This document shows, piece by piece, positions 1 to 8,853 of a stretch of DNA of 64,000 nt. The first letter of the stretch is position 1, and the number at the start of each line of letters is the position of its first letter. A program made the position numbers and the translations under genes. The notes beneath the pieces are model-generated. The model did no database searches, had not been told where the DNA came from, and saw only the letters and a list, made by a program, of their open reading frames with translations. The stretch covers positions 1,302,001 to 1,366,000 of the forward strand of contig NZ_CP036533.1 of NCBI RefSeq assembly GCF_024585265.1, given 5' to 3'. This DNA comes from Bradyrhizobium sp. WBAH42. Its GTDB lineage: Bacteria; Pseudomonadota; Alphaproteobacteria; Rhizobiales; Xanthobacteraceae.

Positions 1-852
1 GCGGTGATGGAGCGGACATCCGATCCGCGGCTGCGCGAGATCATGGTCTCCCTGGTCAAGCATTTGCACGCCTTCGTGCGCGACGTTCGCCTGACCGAGA
101 AGGAGTTCCGCGATGCCACGGCGATCGTGGCCGAGCTCGGCAAGCTGACCACCGACACGCACAACGAAGTCGTGCTGATGGCGGGGTCGCTCGGCGTCTC
201 GTCGCTGGTGTGCCTGCTCAACAACGGCGATCAGGGCAATACGGAGACCGATCAATCATTGCTCGGGCCGTTCTGGCGGTTGAATTCGCCCCGGGTCGAG
301 AATGGCGGATCGATCGTGCGCTCGGAAACGCCGGGGGCCACGCTGTTCGTCAGCGGCCGCGTCGTCGACAGGGACGGCCGGCCCGTCGCGGGTGCCGAGA
401 TCGATGTCTGGCACGCCTCGCCGGTCGGCCTCTACGAGAACCAGGACCCCGAGCAGGCCGACATGAACCTGCGCGGCAAGTTCATGTCCGATTCCGACGG
501 GCGCTTTTCCTTCCGCTCGGTGATGATGGTCGGCTATCCCATTCCGACCGATGGTGTCGTGGGCCGCCTGCTCAAGGCGCAGGACCGCCACCCCTATCGT
601 CCCGCACATCTGCACGCCCTGATCTTCAAGCCAGGATTCAAGGTGCTGATCTCGCAGGTGTATGATCCGAGCGACCCTCATATCGACAGCGACGTGCAGT
701 TCGGTGTGACACAGGCTCTGATCGGCAAGTTCGTGCGCCACGATACGCCGCATCCGACCGCGAAGGACGCCTCGGTGCCCTGGTATTCGCTCGACCATAC
801 CTACCGGCTCGAGGCCGGAGAGGCCGTGCTTCCGCGTGCGCCTATCAGGTAG
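1..852 (+). CDS. Intradiol ring-cleavage dioxygenase, hydroxyquinol 1,2-dioxygenase-like (5' end cut by window)
   Basis: Non-haem Fe(III) dioxygenase that opens a catechol- or hydroxyquinol-type ring between the two hydroxyls, giving a muconate or maleylacetate. The N-terminal helical dimerisation domain is residues 1-95 counting from the GTG at 4; the catalytic beta-sandwich follows. The four iron ligands are visible: Tyr144, Tyr178 and His202/His204 in RPAHLH. GTG (4) and ATG (7) are possible starts, but the frame is open to base 1 and reads A-V-M-E-R before the conserved SDPRLRE, and relatives carry about 10-20 more N-terminal residues, so the true start is probably upstream of the window. 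An N-terminal domain of this kind marks catechol/hydroxyquinol enzymes rather than protocatechuate enzymes; the exact substrate is inferred. It lies just upstream of pcaHG on the same strand. Confidence 0.88.
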   Translation, partial: AVMERTSDPRLREIMVSLVKHLHAFVRDVRLTEKEFRDATAIVAELGKLTTDTHNEVVLMAGSLGVSSLVCLLNNGDQGNTETDQSLLGPFWRLNSPRVENGGSIVRSETPGATLFVSGRVVDRDGRPVAGAEIDVWHASPVGLYENQDPEQADMNLRGKFMSDSDGRFSFRSVMMVGYPIPTDGVVGRLLKAQDRHPYRPAHLHALIFKPGFKVLISQVYDPSDPHIDSDVQFGVTQALIGKFVRHDTPHPTAKDASVPWYSLDHTYRLEAGEAVLPRAPIR

Positions 853-975
853 GGAGCGGCCGGCTGCCATGCGCGGGAACGCCGCTAAACCGGCTTTCCC
901 AAATTAGTTATATCCTATAATGATTGGCAGAAGCGTTGACCGGCCGGACCTAAAATGCCGGGGAGGAGTTCGCCA

Positions 976-1677
976 ATGACATTCATCTATCCCACCGGCA
1001 GCAACGCGGCGCATCCGCTGCCGCTGTCGCCCGACTACAAGAGCTCGATCAAGCGTGCGCCGAACAAGCCCTTGATCCCGATGCCCCATACGCTGTCGGA
1101 GCTGACCGGACCGGTCTACGGCCACGAGACCGTGCGCGAGGGCGACAACGATCTCACCCGTCAGCACGCGGGCGAGCCGCTCGGCGAGCGCATCATCGTG
1201 CACGGCCATGTGCGCGACGAGGACGGCCGCGGCGTGCCGAACTCGCTCGTCGAGATCTGGCAGGCCAATTCCTGCGGCCGCTATGTCCATGTCCGCGATC
1301 AGCATCCGGCGCCGCTGGATCCGAATTTCACCGGCGCGGGTCGCACCGTGAGCGATGCGTCCGGCTATTATCGCTTCGTCACCATCAAGCCCGGCGCCTA
1401 TCCCTGGGGCAATCACCACAATGCCTGGCGTCCCGCGCATATCCATCTCTCGGTGTTCGGCCATTCCTTCGTCACGCGGCTGGTGACGCAGATGTACTTC
1501 CCGGCCGATCCGCTGTTTCCGTTCGATCCGATCTTCAACTCGGTGCCGGACGAGAAGGCGCGGGCGCGGATGGTTTCCTCTTTCGACCTCGAGAACACCC
1601 AGCCCGAATGGGCGCTGTGCTACCGCTTTGACATCGTGCTGCGCGGCAAGAACGCCACGCCCATGGAGAACCACTAA
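976..1677 (+). CDS. pcaH: Protocatechuate 3,4-dioxygenase, beta subunit
   Basis: Iron-bearing subunit of protocatechuate 3,4-dioxygenase, which converts protocatechuate to 3-carboxy-cis,cis-muconate in the beta-ketoadipate pathway. 233 aa. The Fe(III) ligands are present: Tyr103 (in GRYVH), Tyr142 (GAYPW), His155 and His157 (RPAHIH). An in-frame ATG lies at 955, but the ATG at 976 has a GGAGGAG-type ribosome site directly upstream and gives the usual family length, so it is preferred. pcaG starts one base after the stop codon, the arrangement expected for co-translated subunits. The regulator and the other pca genes are not in the window. Confidence 0.96.
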   Translation: MTFIYPTGSNAAHPLPLSPDYKSSIKRAPNKPLIPMPHTLSELTGPVYGHETVREGDNDLTRQHAGEPLGERIIVHGHVRDEDGRGVPNSLVEIWQANSCGRYVHVRDQHPAPLDPNFTGAGRTVSDASGYYRFVTIKPGAYPWGNHHNAWRPAHIHLSVFGHSFVTRLVTQMYFPADPLFPFDPIFNSVPDEKARARMVSSFDLENTQPEWALCYRFDIVLRGKNATPMENH

Positions 1678-1678
1678 C

Positions 1679-2281
1679 GTGCAGGATTCTGTGAAGCCCG
1701 ACGGGATCACCCCATCCCAGACCGTCGGTCCGTTCTTCAAATACGGACTGACACCGACCGGCGAGTACGCGTGGAACGACGCATTCACCAACTCGACGCT
1801 GACACCCGATGTCACCGGCGATCGCGTTCGTATCGAGGGCCGTGTCTTCGACGGTGATGGCGTTGCCGTGCCGGATTGCATGCTGGAGATCTGGCAGGCG
1901 GATGCGCAGGGCCGCTTCGCCGATCCCCAGGACAAGCGCGCGCTGCCGAATGCGAGTTTCCGCGGCTTTGCCCGCTGCGGCACCGACAAGGACGGCAACT
2001 ATTCCTTCGAGACCATCAAGCCGGGTGTCGTGCCCGATCCCGCTGGCAAGCCGCAGGCGCCGCACATCCTGCTTGCGGTGTTTGGCCGCGGCATGCTCAG
2101 GCATCTCTATACCCGCATCTATTTCAGCGACGAGGCCGGCAACGCCGCCGATCCCGTGCTGGCGCTGGTGCCGGCGGACCGCCGGGCCACGCTCACTGCG
2201 ATCCGCGAGGCCGGCAAGCCGGTCTACCGGCTCGACCTGCACCTGCAGGGCGACAACGAGACGGTGTTCTTCGACGTGTGA
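1679..2281 (+). CDS. pcaG: Protocatechuate 3,4-dioxygenase, alpha subunit
   Basis: Partner of PcaH; the alpha subunit shapes the active site but carries no iron. 200 aa with GTG start at 1679, one base after the pcaH stop, which implies translational coupling. An upstream in-frame ATG at 1628 would lie inside pcaH and is rejected. The intradiol fold is recognisable (TPSQTVGPFF near the N-terminus; LEIWQADAQGRF; CGTDKDGNYSF), whereas the Tyr/Tyr/His/His iron set is lost (APHILLAVFG replaces PAHIH), as expected for this subunit. The next gene starts 241 bp downstream. Confidence 0.95.
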   Translation: MQDSVKPDGITPSQTVGPFFKYGLTPTGEYAWNDAFTNSTLTPDVTGDRVRIEGRVFDGDGVAVPDCMLEIWQADAQGRFADPQDKRALPNASFRGFARCGTDKDGNYSFETIKPGVVPDPAGKPQAPHILLAVFGRGMLRHLYTRIYFSDEAGNAADPVLALVPADRRATLTAIREAGKPVYRLDLHLQGDNETVFFDV

Positions 2282-2413
2282 GGGCAAGGCGTGTCGGGGA
2301 AGATTGCTCTCCCGGCACGCACATCTCATTCAGCGCATCGATCAAACTCAAACGTTGTTTTGCGCGTTTGTGCGTCAGCCTCGCTGACTCAATACCGATG
2401 AGTTGACGTCAAT

Positions 2414-2472
2414 TCCCGTATTTATGCGGGGCTCGCGAAATACAATTCCCGCGCGAATCAATCCCGTATTTA
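2414..2472. repeat. Short direct repeat in the gap upstream of the chemoreceptor gene
   Basis: The 241-bp gap 2282-2522 contains no gene. It carries the 11-mer TCCCGTATTTA twice (2414-2424 and 2462-2472), 48 bp apart, in a stretch more AT-rich than its surroundings, plus CAATTCCCG twice. It may be a regulator or promoter site for the chemoreceptor gene that starts at 2523; no factor can be named. Confidence 0.35.
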
Positions 2473-2522
2473 CCGTAGTCGTCTAGGGTGGCGGCAGTTT
2501 CGACGCTGACCTGGATTGTTTC

Positions 2523-4211
2523 ATGAAATTTCGTCTGTCCTTGTCCTCTGCGATCGTCGCGTTTGGCGTCGTTCTCGCCGTTGGTTTTGCCGCCATTGTT
2601 TCGACCAGCCTGTACGCCCTGAAAGAGCTCAAGGTCGGCGGTCCGCTCTATTCCGACATCAAGCTCGGCAACGACCTCATCGCCGACATCCTGCCGCCGC
2701 CCGAATATGTCATCGAAGCCTATCTCGAGGCGACGCTGGCCATGCGCGAGCCGGACCAGCTGGCCGCCCATGGCGAGCGCCTGGTCCAGCTCCGCAAGGA
2801 ATACGACGAGCGCAAGGCGTTCTGGGTCTCCTCCAGCCTCTCGGCCGACCTCAAGACCGCGCTGGTGTCGAAATCCGATGCGGAGGTGCAGAAATTCTGG
2901 AAGGCGTCGGATCAACTCCTGCCGGCGCTCAAGGCCAAGGACATTGCGGCCTCCGAGCGCGCCTATGCGCAGCTCAAGGACGCCTATACCGCGCACCGCG
3001 CGGTCATCGACAGCATTGTCGATAGTGCGAACAAGCAGAATGCAGCCATGGAGAAGCTGGCCGCGGACCGCGACAGCGCGATGCTCTATATCCTACTCGG
3101 CGTCTCCGTTGCCGTCCTCGCCTTCGTTACCGCCGGCCTGCTGGGTGTTGCCCTCGGCGTGGTGCGCCCGATCGTGCGCATGACGGACACGATGCAGAAG
3201 CTCGCGACCGGCGATCTCGACGCCGACATTCCGTTCGCGCAGCGCCAGGACGAGGTCGGCTCGATGGCGGGCGCACTTGTGGTGTTCAAGCAGGCGGCGG
3301 TCGAGAATTCCCGTCTGCGCGAGGAGCAATTGCGGCAGGAGCAGGCGGCGGCGCTCGCCAAGCGCTCCGCCCTGCACCAGATGGCGGAGACGGTCGAGCG
3401 CGAGACCGGCCGCTCGGTCGATACCGCGACTGCGGCGACGCAGGGCGTGGAGCAGGCCGCCTCCGGCCTGTCGGAGATCGCAAAGTCGCTCTCGGCGCAG
3501 TCGCAGGCGGTCGCGGCGGCCTCGACGCAGGCGCTCGGCAGCTCGCAAGCCGTCTCGGCTGCGGCCGAAGAATTGAGCGCCTCGATCCGCGAGATCGCGG
3601 GCCAGGTGGCGCGGACCAGCAGCGTCACCAAATCGGCGGTCGCCGGCCGCGAGCAGGCGCGTTCGACCATTCAGGCGCTGGCCGGATCGGTGAAGAAGAT
3701 CGCCGAGGTCTCCGATCTCATCGGCGGCATTGCGGGCCAGACCAACCTGCTCGCGCTCAACGCGACGATCGAGGCGGCGCGCGCCGGCGAGGCCGGCCGC
3801 GGCTTCGCAGTGGTTGCGGCCGAGGTGAAGTCCCTGTCCGACCAGACCGCCAAGTCGACCGAGGAGATCGGGCGGCTGATTGCCGAGATCCAGGCCTCGA
3901 CCCAGGCCGCGGTCGACGCCGTCGAGGCCATGGGAGGCCACATCATCGAGATCGACGGCGTGGCGACCTCGGTCGCCGCCGCGATGGAAGAGCAGGATGC
4001 CGCGACCCGGGAGATCACGCGGTCGATTTCCGAATCGGCCTCCGCGGCGAAGGAGGTCTCGGCCAAGATCGGCGACGTCAGCCGCGATGCCGCCTCCGTC
4101 AACGCGCGCGCCGCGGATGTGAGGCAGGCGATCGCCGGGATGGCGGCCAATCTCGAGCAGCTGCGCTCGGTCGTCGTGCGGACCGTGCGCGACTCGACCG
4201 CGGCAGCCTGA
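2523..4211 (+). CDS. Methyl-accepting chemotaxis protein
   Basis: Transmembrane chemoreceptor that signals to CheA/CheW. 562 aa. TM1 is about residues 9-30, a periplasmic mostly helical ligand domain of about 150 residues follows, TM2 is about 184-213, then a HAMP linker (214-265) and the cytoplasmic coiled-coil signalling domain. The conserved hairpin tip begins near residue 403 (GQTNLLALNATIEAARAGE, then GRGFAVVAAEVK). The C-terminus (VRDSTAAA) lacks a CheR/CheB-binding pentapeptide, so it is probably a minor receptor relying on assistance for methylation. No che genes are nearby. The ligand is unknown. The ribosome site before the ATG at 2523 is weak. Confidence 0.95.
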   Translation: MKFRLSLSSAIVAFGVVLAVGFAAIVSTSLYALKELKVGGPLYSDIKLGNDLIADILPPPEYVIEAYLEATLAMREPDQLAAHGERLVQLRKEYDERKAFWVSSSLSADLKTALVSKSDAEVQKFWKASDQLLPALKAKDIAASERAYAQLKDAYTAHRAVIDSIVDSANKQNAAMEKLAADRDSAMLYILLGVSVAVLAFVTAGLLGVALGVVRPIVRMTDTMQKLATGDLDADIPFAQRQDEVGSMAGALVVFKQAAVENSRLREEQLRQEQAAALAKRSALHQMAETVERETGRSVDTATAATQGVEQAASGLSEIAKSLSAQSQAVAAASTQALGSSQAVSAAAEELSASIREIAGQVARTSSVTKSAVAGREQARSTIQALAGSVKKIAEVSDLIGGIAGQTNLLALNATIEAARAGEAGRGFAVVAAEVKSLSDQTAKSTEEIGRLIAEIQASTQAAVDAVEAMGGHIIEIDGVATSVAAAMEEQDAATREITRSISESASAAKEVSAKIGDVSRDAASVNARAADVRQAIAGMAANLEQLRSVVVRTVRDSTAAA

Positions 4212-4278
4212 GTCGGCGCGAGCCGCTGGTGCCCGGGCGGGTGATCGTGCAGTATGGCGCGGCACCGGGGGGCGCTGC

Positions 4279-5340
4279 ATGACATCTCCACAACTGGCTG
4301 CGGTTACTGAGCCCAGCTACCTGACGGCTGCGCTGCGCAAGGCGGGTGCGCTGGACGCCGGCGCCGTGCGCGAGGTCAAGGTGCTGGATGAACGCGTCAC
4401 CCTGGTGTCGCATATCACCCGGCTTGGCCTGCGCTACGTCGGGGAGTCCGCCGGTTCGCCGCAGAGCCTGATTCTCAAAACGCCTCATGCCAATTTTGCC
4501 AAGACGCTCGCGCATGGCGGTCGGCACGAGGTGGCCTTCTACTCGAAGCTCGCACCGAACATGCCGTCGGGGCTGGTGCCGCGTTGCTTCGACGGGCGTT
4601 TCGACGAGGAGGGCCAAAGCTGGCATCTCCTGCTCGAGGATCTGACGGATAGTCACGAAGTCGCGACCCAGTGGCCGCTGCCGCCGGCGCGACCTCAAGC
4701 AATGGCGATCGTCACGACACTCGCGGGGTGGCACGCGGCCTGGTGGGATCATCCCGATCTCGGTGAGACCGTCGGTGACTGGATGAGTGCCGAGGACTCC
4801 GCAAAGCTGATGGAGACGTTCGCCGGTCATTATGATCGTTTCGCCGATCTCCTTGGCGATCGTCTGAGCGAAGAGCGGCGCATTCTCTATCGCCGGCTTA
4901 TCGAGCAGTCAGATCGCCTGTTCGAGCGCTATCATTCTCGCCGCCACGTCACCATTGCTCACGGCGATGCCCATATCTGGAATTTCTTGCTGCCACGCAC
5001 CGGTGTGAACGACAGCGTGCGCATTTTCGACTTCGATCAGTGGCGCATCAATGTGCCGACTGGCGACCTCGCTTACATGATGGCGACGCAATGGTATCCC
5101 GAGCGTCGCCAGGCTCTCGAACGTTCACTCCTCAACCAATACCACGAAACCCTGATCGCGCGCGGCGTCGCCGGCTATACGCGCGGCGCGCTCGACCAGG
5201 ATTATCGACGGTCGGTGCTCTGGCACATCACCAAGCCGATCTGGCAGTGGAGCATCAACATCCCGCCGCTGATCTGGTGGAACAATCTGGAGCGGGTGTT
5301 TGCGGCCGTGGATGATCTGGGCTGCGAGGAGCTGTTGTAG
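4279..5340 (+). CDS. Aminoglycoside phosphotransferase/CHK kinase-fold protein
   Basis: 353-aa soluble protein of the protein-kinase-like APH/ecdysteroid-kinase superfamily. The catalytic loop is clear (IAHGDAHIWNFLLP, Brenner-type HGD..N), followed by a metal-binding IFDFDQW segment; an N-terminal lobe with LILKTP (candidate ATP-binding Lys) and LLLEDLTD hinge-like sequence also fits. The substrate is unknown: members phosphorylate small hydroxylated compounds, and antibiotic resistance should not be assumed. It starts 67 bp after the chemoreceptor gene on the same strand and ends just before a palindromic repeat. Confidence 0.82.
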   Translation: MTSPQLAAVTEPSYLTAALRKAGALDAGAVREVKVLDERVTLVSHITRLGLRYVGESAGSPQSLILKTPHANFAKTLAHGGRHEVAFYSKLAPNMPSGLVPRCFDGRFDEEGQSWHLLLEDLTDSHEVATQWPLPPARPQAMAIVTTLAGWHAAWWDHPDLGETVGDWMSAEDSAKLMETFAGHYDRFADLLGDRLSEERRILYRRLIEQSDRLFERYHSRRHVTIAHGDAHIWNFLLPRTGVNDSVRIFDFDQWRINVPTGDLAYMMATQWYPERRQALERSLLNQYHETLIARGVAGYTRGALDQDYRRSVLWHITKPIWQWSINIPPLIWWNNLERVFAAVDDLGCEELL

Positions 5341-5348
5341 CGCTGTTG

Positions 5349-5462
5349 TGTCCCGGGCGCGGTGCAGCGTGTAACGCTGCGACGCAGAACCGGGACCAGC
5401 GTGCCGCAAGCTGGGCCCCGGCTCAGCAGCGCATCACTGCGTGCTGCGCTGCGTCCGGGGCA
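5349..5462. repeat. Palindromic extragenic repeat, family E, copy 1
   Basis: A GC-rich imperfect palindrome about 115 bp long, beginning TGTCCCGGGCGC and ending GCGTCCGGGGCA, with inner arms rich in GCAGCG/CGCTGC. It resembles the element at 27430-27565. It lies between the convergent phosphotransferase gene and the EmrB-type gene, where its transcript would fold into a long hairpin. Confidence 0.7.
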
Positions 5463-5474
5463 TGAGATCTCCCG

Positions 5475-7031
5475 CTACTCCATCACCGCATGTTCCGGCC
5501 CCGCCGCCTGCTTGCGCAGCGTGGCCTTGGTCGAGCCGATCAGCAGAGCGAGCGGGATGGTGCAGAGGACGAAGAGCATCACCAGCTGGTAGTCGTGTGC
5601 GAAGGCGATGATCTGCGCCTGCACGCTGACCATCCGGTCGGCCATGGCGCGGCCGGCGTCGGTGGAGAGATTGATCAGGCCGCTGACGCTGGGCATCTGC
5701 AGTGCGTGGTTGAACGGGTTGACGTGCTCGGAGAGGATCGCATAGGTCCGCCGCGTGCCCTGCGTCAGCTCGGCAATGACGACGGAAATGCCGACCGAGC
5801 TCGCGACGTTGCGCATCAGGGTCAACATCGCGGTGCCGTCGGTGCGCAGCTCGTTCGACAACGTCAGGAACGCCACGGTCGAGAGCGGCACGAAGACGAG
5901 ACCGAAGCCAAAACCCTGGATCACGCTGACGGTGACGATCTCCGGCACCTGGGTCAGATCGGTCCAGCCTGTCATCTGGAACAGCGAGCCCGCCGTCAGC
6001 GTCAGGCCGGAGATGATCAGCGTGCGCGCCTCGAAGTAGCGCATCATGCGGCCGACCAGCATCATGGCGAAGAAGGTGCCGATGCCGCGGCTCGCCAGCA
6101 AGAGGCCGGCGGTGATGATGGGATAGCCGATCACGTTCTGCATGTAGGGCGAGGCCAGCGCCATGGTCGAGAACAGCACGAGTCCCATCACGATCATGAA
6201 CAGGCAGCCGGTGACGAAGTTGCGGTCCCGGAACAGGGCGAAGCGGATGAACGGGGTCGAGGTCGTGAAGGAATGCGCGAGGAAGAAGTAGAACGCGACG
6301 GCCGCCACGATGAACTCCGCGACGATCTCATTCGATTCCAGCCAGCCCAATTGCTCGCCGCGGTCGAGTGCGAGCTGCAGCGCGCCGATCGCTACCGCCA
6401 GCGCGGCGAAACCGAACCAGTCGAATTTGAGGCTGAGATTCTTCTCGGTCTCGTCCATGAAGACGATCAGCCCGAGCACGGTGATGGCGCCGAACGGCAG
6501 ATTGACGAAGAAGACCCAGTGCCAGGAATAGGTCTCGGTCAGCCAAGCCCCGAGCGAGGGTCCCATGATCGGGCCCATCATCACGCCCATGCCCCAGATC
6601 GACATCGCCTTGGCGCGCTCCTGGAGCGTGTAATAGTCGAGCATGACCGATTGCGACAGCGGCACCAGCGCGGCGCCGAACACGCCTTGCAGCAGGCGGA
6701 ACAGCACCATCTGGTTGATGTCCTGCGCGAGGCCGCACAGCACCGATGCCATCGTGAACCCGGCCGAGCAGATGATGAAGATGCGCTTGCGGCCGAAGCG
6801 GTTGGCGATCCACCCCACCGGCGCCGTCATGATCGCGGCGGCGACGATGTAGGAGGTCAGCACCCAGTTGATCTGATCCTGCGAGGCCGACAGCGTGCCC
6901 TGCATGTAGGGCAAAGCGACGTTGGCGATGGTGGTGTCCAGCGCCTGCATGATGGTCGCGGTCATGGCGCAGATCGTCACCATGTTCCGGCGCAGGCCGG
7001 GGACCATCAGGCTGGCATTGGGGCCGGACAT
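5475..7031 (-). CDS. DHA2-family MFS multidrug efflux transporter (EmrB/QacA type)
   Basis: Proton-driven drug exporter of the inner membrane. 518 aa with about 14 hydrophobic segments. Family motifs visible: ALDTTIANVALP in TM1 (motif D1), the loop GWIANRFGRKRIF (motif A) and GPSLGAWL in TM5 (motif C). It is the last gene of a marR-emrA-emrB type operon, 16 bp after the fusion-protein gene. The pair should reach the outer membrane through a TolC-like protein that is not in the window. Substrates are unknown; EmrAB systems usually export hydrophobic weak acids or phenolics. Confidence 0.94.
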   Translation of the reverse strand: MSGPNASLMVPGLRRNMVTICAMTATIMQALDTTIANVALPYMQGTLSASQDQINWVLTSYIVAAAIMTAPVGWIANRFGRKRIFIICSAGFTMASVLCGLAQDINQMVLFRLLQGVFGAALVPLSQSVMLDYYTLQERAKAMSIWGMGVMMGPIMGPSLGAWLTETYSWHWVFFVNLPFGAITVLGLIVFMDETEKNLSLKFDWFGFAALAVAIGALQLALDRGEQLGWLESNEIVAEFIVAAVAFYFFLAHSFTTSTPFIRFALFRDRNFVTGCLFMIVMGLVLFSTMALASPYMQNVIGYPIITAGLLLASRGIGTFFAMMLVGRMMRYFEARTLIISGLTLTAGSLFQMTGWTDLTQVPEIVTVSVIQGFGFGLVFVPLSTVAFLTLSNELRTDGTAMLTLMRNVASSVGISVVIAELTQGTRRTYAILSEHVNPFNHALQMPSVSGLINLSTDAGRAMADRMVSVQAQIIAFAHDYQLVMLFVLCTIPLALLIGSTKATLRKQAAGPEHAVME

Positions 7032-7047
7032 CGCGCCAGTCCTTGTC

Positions 7048-8223
7048 TTATTCTTTGTCTTGTTCTTTGTCTTGGCCCGCTGTCGCCGACAGCCCGAGCA
7101 GGCCGGCGAGCGAGCGCTGATGGCCGGTGTCGATGGTGGCGTAGACGCTCATGCCGGCTTTCAGCTTCCGCACGTATTTGTCGGTCTCGTCGAAATAGAT
7201 GCGAATCGGCACGCGCTGCACCACCTTGACGAAATTGCCGGTGGCATTTTGCGGCGGCAGAATTGCGAATTGCGCGCCGGTGCCGGGCGAGAGCGAGCCG
7301 ATCTTGCCCTTGAAGACATGGTTCGGGAACGCGTCGACCTCGAGCGTGACCGCCTGGCCTTCGGTGACATAGGTGAGGTCGCTCTCCTTCGGATTGGCGT
7401 CGACCCAGGGATGGGCGACGTCGATGATGGAAAACACCGGCGTGCCCGCGGCGACGTAACGGCCGAGCTGAATCTGCTCGACCTGCGTCGCCACGCCGCC
7501 CATCGGCGCGCGCAGCACGGTATGGTCGAGATTGCGCTGAGCGTCGTCGAGCTTGGCCTTGGCCTGCACATAGGGAGGAAACTGCTCGAGCGGCAGATCG
7601 GGGTTGCCGAGCAATTGCGTCTTGGCGTTGGACAGCTGCTGCTTGACGAACTGCGTCTGTGCGCCGGCCGTCACCAGCGCGTTGGCGGCGTTGTCGAGAT
7701 CGAGCTGCGAGCCGAAATTGTTCTTCACCAGCGCCTGCTTGCGCTCGACGTCGCGCTGCTTCAGCTCGACGCCCTGCTGGGCGAGGTTGAGCATATCGCC
7801 GTAGATCTTGATGTTGGCAGCGAGGTTGTCGTACGTCGTGCGTGCCTGGGCGAGTTGTGCCTTGGCTTCATCCACCGCGAGGCGGAACGGAACCGGGTCG
7901 ATCTCGAACAGCTCGTCGCCCTGCTTGACGACCTGACCTTCTCTCACGACGACCTTCAGGATCTTGCCGGAGATGTCGGGCGTCACCAGCACCTTCTGCG
8001 CGCCGACATAGGCATCGTCGGTGCCGACATAGCGGCCCCCGTGCAGATAGAAGGTAACGCCGCCGATGGCGACGATGACCGGCAGCACGACCAGGAGCAG
8101 GAAACGGCGATGGCGGCGCAGGCCCGCCAGCACGCGGCGGCGCGGATCGGTGCCGGCCTTCTTGGTCGGCTTGCCGCTGTCGCTCTTCTGCTCGGGCTGG
8201 AACTTGATGACCTGATCAGCCAT
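7048..8223 (-). CDS. EmrA/HlyD-family membrane fusion protein
   Basis: Periplasmic adaptor of the efflux pump. 391 aa: cytoplasmic basic N-terminus, one TM at about residues 38-60, then a barrel-sandwich/lipoyl half-motif (GKILKVVVREGQVVKQGD), a helical hairpin, the second half-motif (LRAPMGGVATQVEQ) and a beta-barrel region. The start at 8223 is chosen because it follows a GGAG ribosome site and overlaps the marR stop by 8 bp; a longer frame to 8322 would run far into marR. The C-terminus ends in the repeated DKEQDKE. It is co-translated with the regulator upstream and the transporter downstream. Confidence 0.94.
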   Translation of the reverse strand: MADQVIKFQPEQKSDSGKPTKKAGTDPRRRVLAGLRRHRRFLLLVVLPVIVAIGGVTFYLHGGRYVGTDDAYVGAQKVLVTPDISGKILKVVVREGQVVKQGDELFEIDPVPFRLAVDEAKAQLAQARTTYDNLAANIKIYGDMLNLAQQGVELKQRDVERKQALVKNNFGSQLDLDNAANALVTAGAQTQFVKQQLSNAKTQLLGNPDLPLEQFPPYVQAKAKLDDAQRNLDHTVLRAPMGGVATQVEQIQLGRYVAAGTPVFSIIDVAHPWVDANPKESDLTYVTEGQAVTLEVDAFPNHVFKGKIGSLSPGTGAQFAILPPQNATGNFVKVVQRVPIRIYFDETDKYVRKLKAGMSVYATIDTGHQRSLAGLLGLSATAGQDKEQDKE

Positions 8224-8698
8224 AGCGCTGCTCCTTGCGTGCTTGCTCCGCGCCGGATGTCTGGATCGCGGTTCGCACGTTTTCCTTGATGGTTTCGAGC
8301 TGGGTGAGGAGGCGGTGGGCATCCGCCGGATTGATGCCGTCGAGCGCGTTTGCCGTCAGCTCCGACTTCAGGCCGCTCATGCGGCCGAGCAACTGCCGCC
8401 CGGCCTTCTTGAGGTACAGGCGCTTGACCCGGCGGTCCGAAGCGTCGCTGCGGCGCTCGATCCAGTCGTTGTCGCAGAGCTTGTCGATCAGCCGCGTCAG
8501 CGTGATCGGCTGCATCTCCATGAGCTCGGCGAGCTCCGACTGCTTCATGCCCTCGCTGCGCTCCACCTTGGCCAGCACCGCCCATTGCGCCCGGGTGATG
8601 CCGAAGCGCGAGGCCTCCTTGTCGGCATATACGCGCAAGAGGCGGTAGAGCTCACCGAGCGTGAACAGGAAATTCTGGTCGACCGACCCGCGGGACAT
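8216..8698 (-). CDS. MarR-family transcriptional regulator of the efflux operon
   Basis: 160-aa winged-helix repressor. The HTH (MKQSELAELMEMQPITLTRLIDKL) and wing (ERRSDASDRRVKRLYL) are typical of MarR/EmrR. The start is set at the ATG at 8698, which has GGAG eight to nine bases upstream; a TTG at 8713 would add five residues but lies in the palindrome. First gene of the marR-emrA-emrB operon, so it very likely represses its own operon through the palindrome at 8713-8741 and is released by a phenolic or drug ligand. Confidence 0.92.
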   Translation of the reverse strand: MSRGSVDQNFLFTLGELYRLLRVYADKEASRFGITRAQWAVLAKVERSEGMKQSELAELMEMQPITLTRLIDKLCDNDWIERRSDASDRRVKRLYLKKAGRQLLGRMSGLKSELTANALDGINPADAHRLLTQLETIKENVRTAIQTSGAEQARKEQRYG

Positions 8699-8712
8699 GA
8701 GCTTCGTCTCCA

Positions 8713-8741
8713 ATAAGCTTGAATATAATAAGCAAGCTTAT
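8713..8741. promoter_or_regulatory. Perfect inverted repeat, probable MarR operator
   Basis: ATAAGCTTG (8713-8721), an 11-bp AT-rich spacer, then CAAGCTTAT (8733-8741): perfect 9-bp arms. It starts 15 bp upstream of the marR ATG and abuts its ribosome site, and lies about 110 bp upstream of the divergent Fur-family gene. Position and symmetry fit autorepression by MarR, possibly influencing the divergent gene as well. Binding is inferred, not shown. Confidence 0.7.
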
Positions 8742-8853
8742 GATTATTTCAGGGCAGGGTGGCGCGATGCTGTCCCGCGGGAGAAGCATGGCTGACAGCC
8801 GGGCGGCTCGTCGTGCTTTGGGTTCCCCCGTCAAAATGCTAGAAGACGGGTAC

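Noticed and set aside
5490..7229. 579-codon plus-strand frame
   Set aside because: Antisense to the EmrB-type transporter with complete DHA2 motifs.
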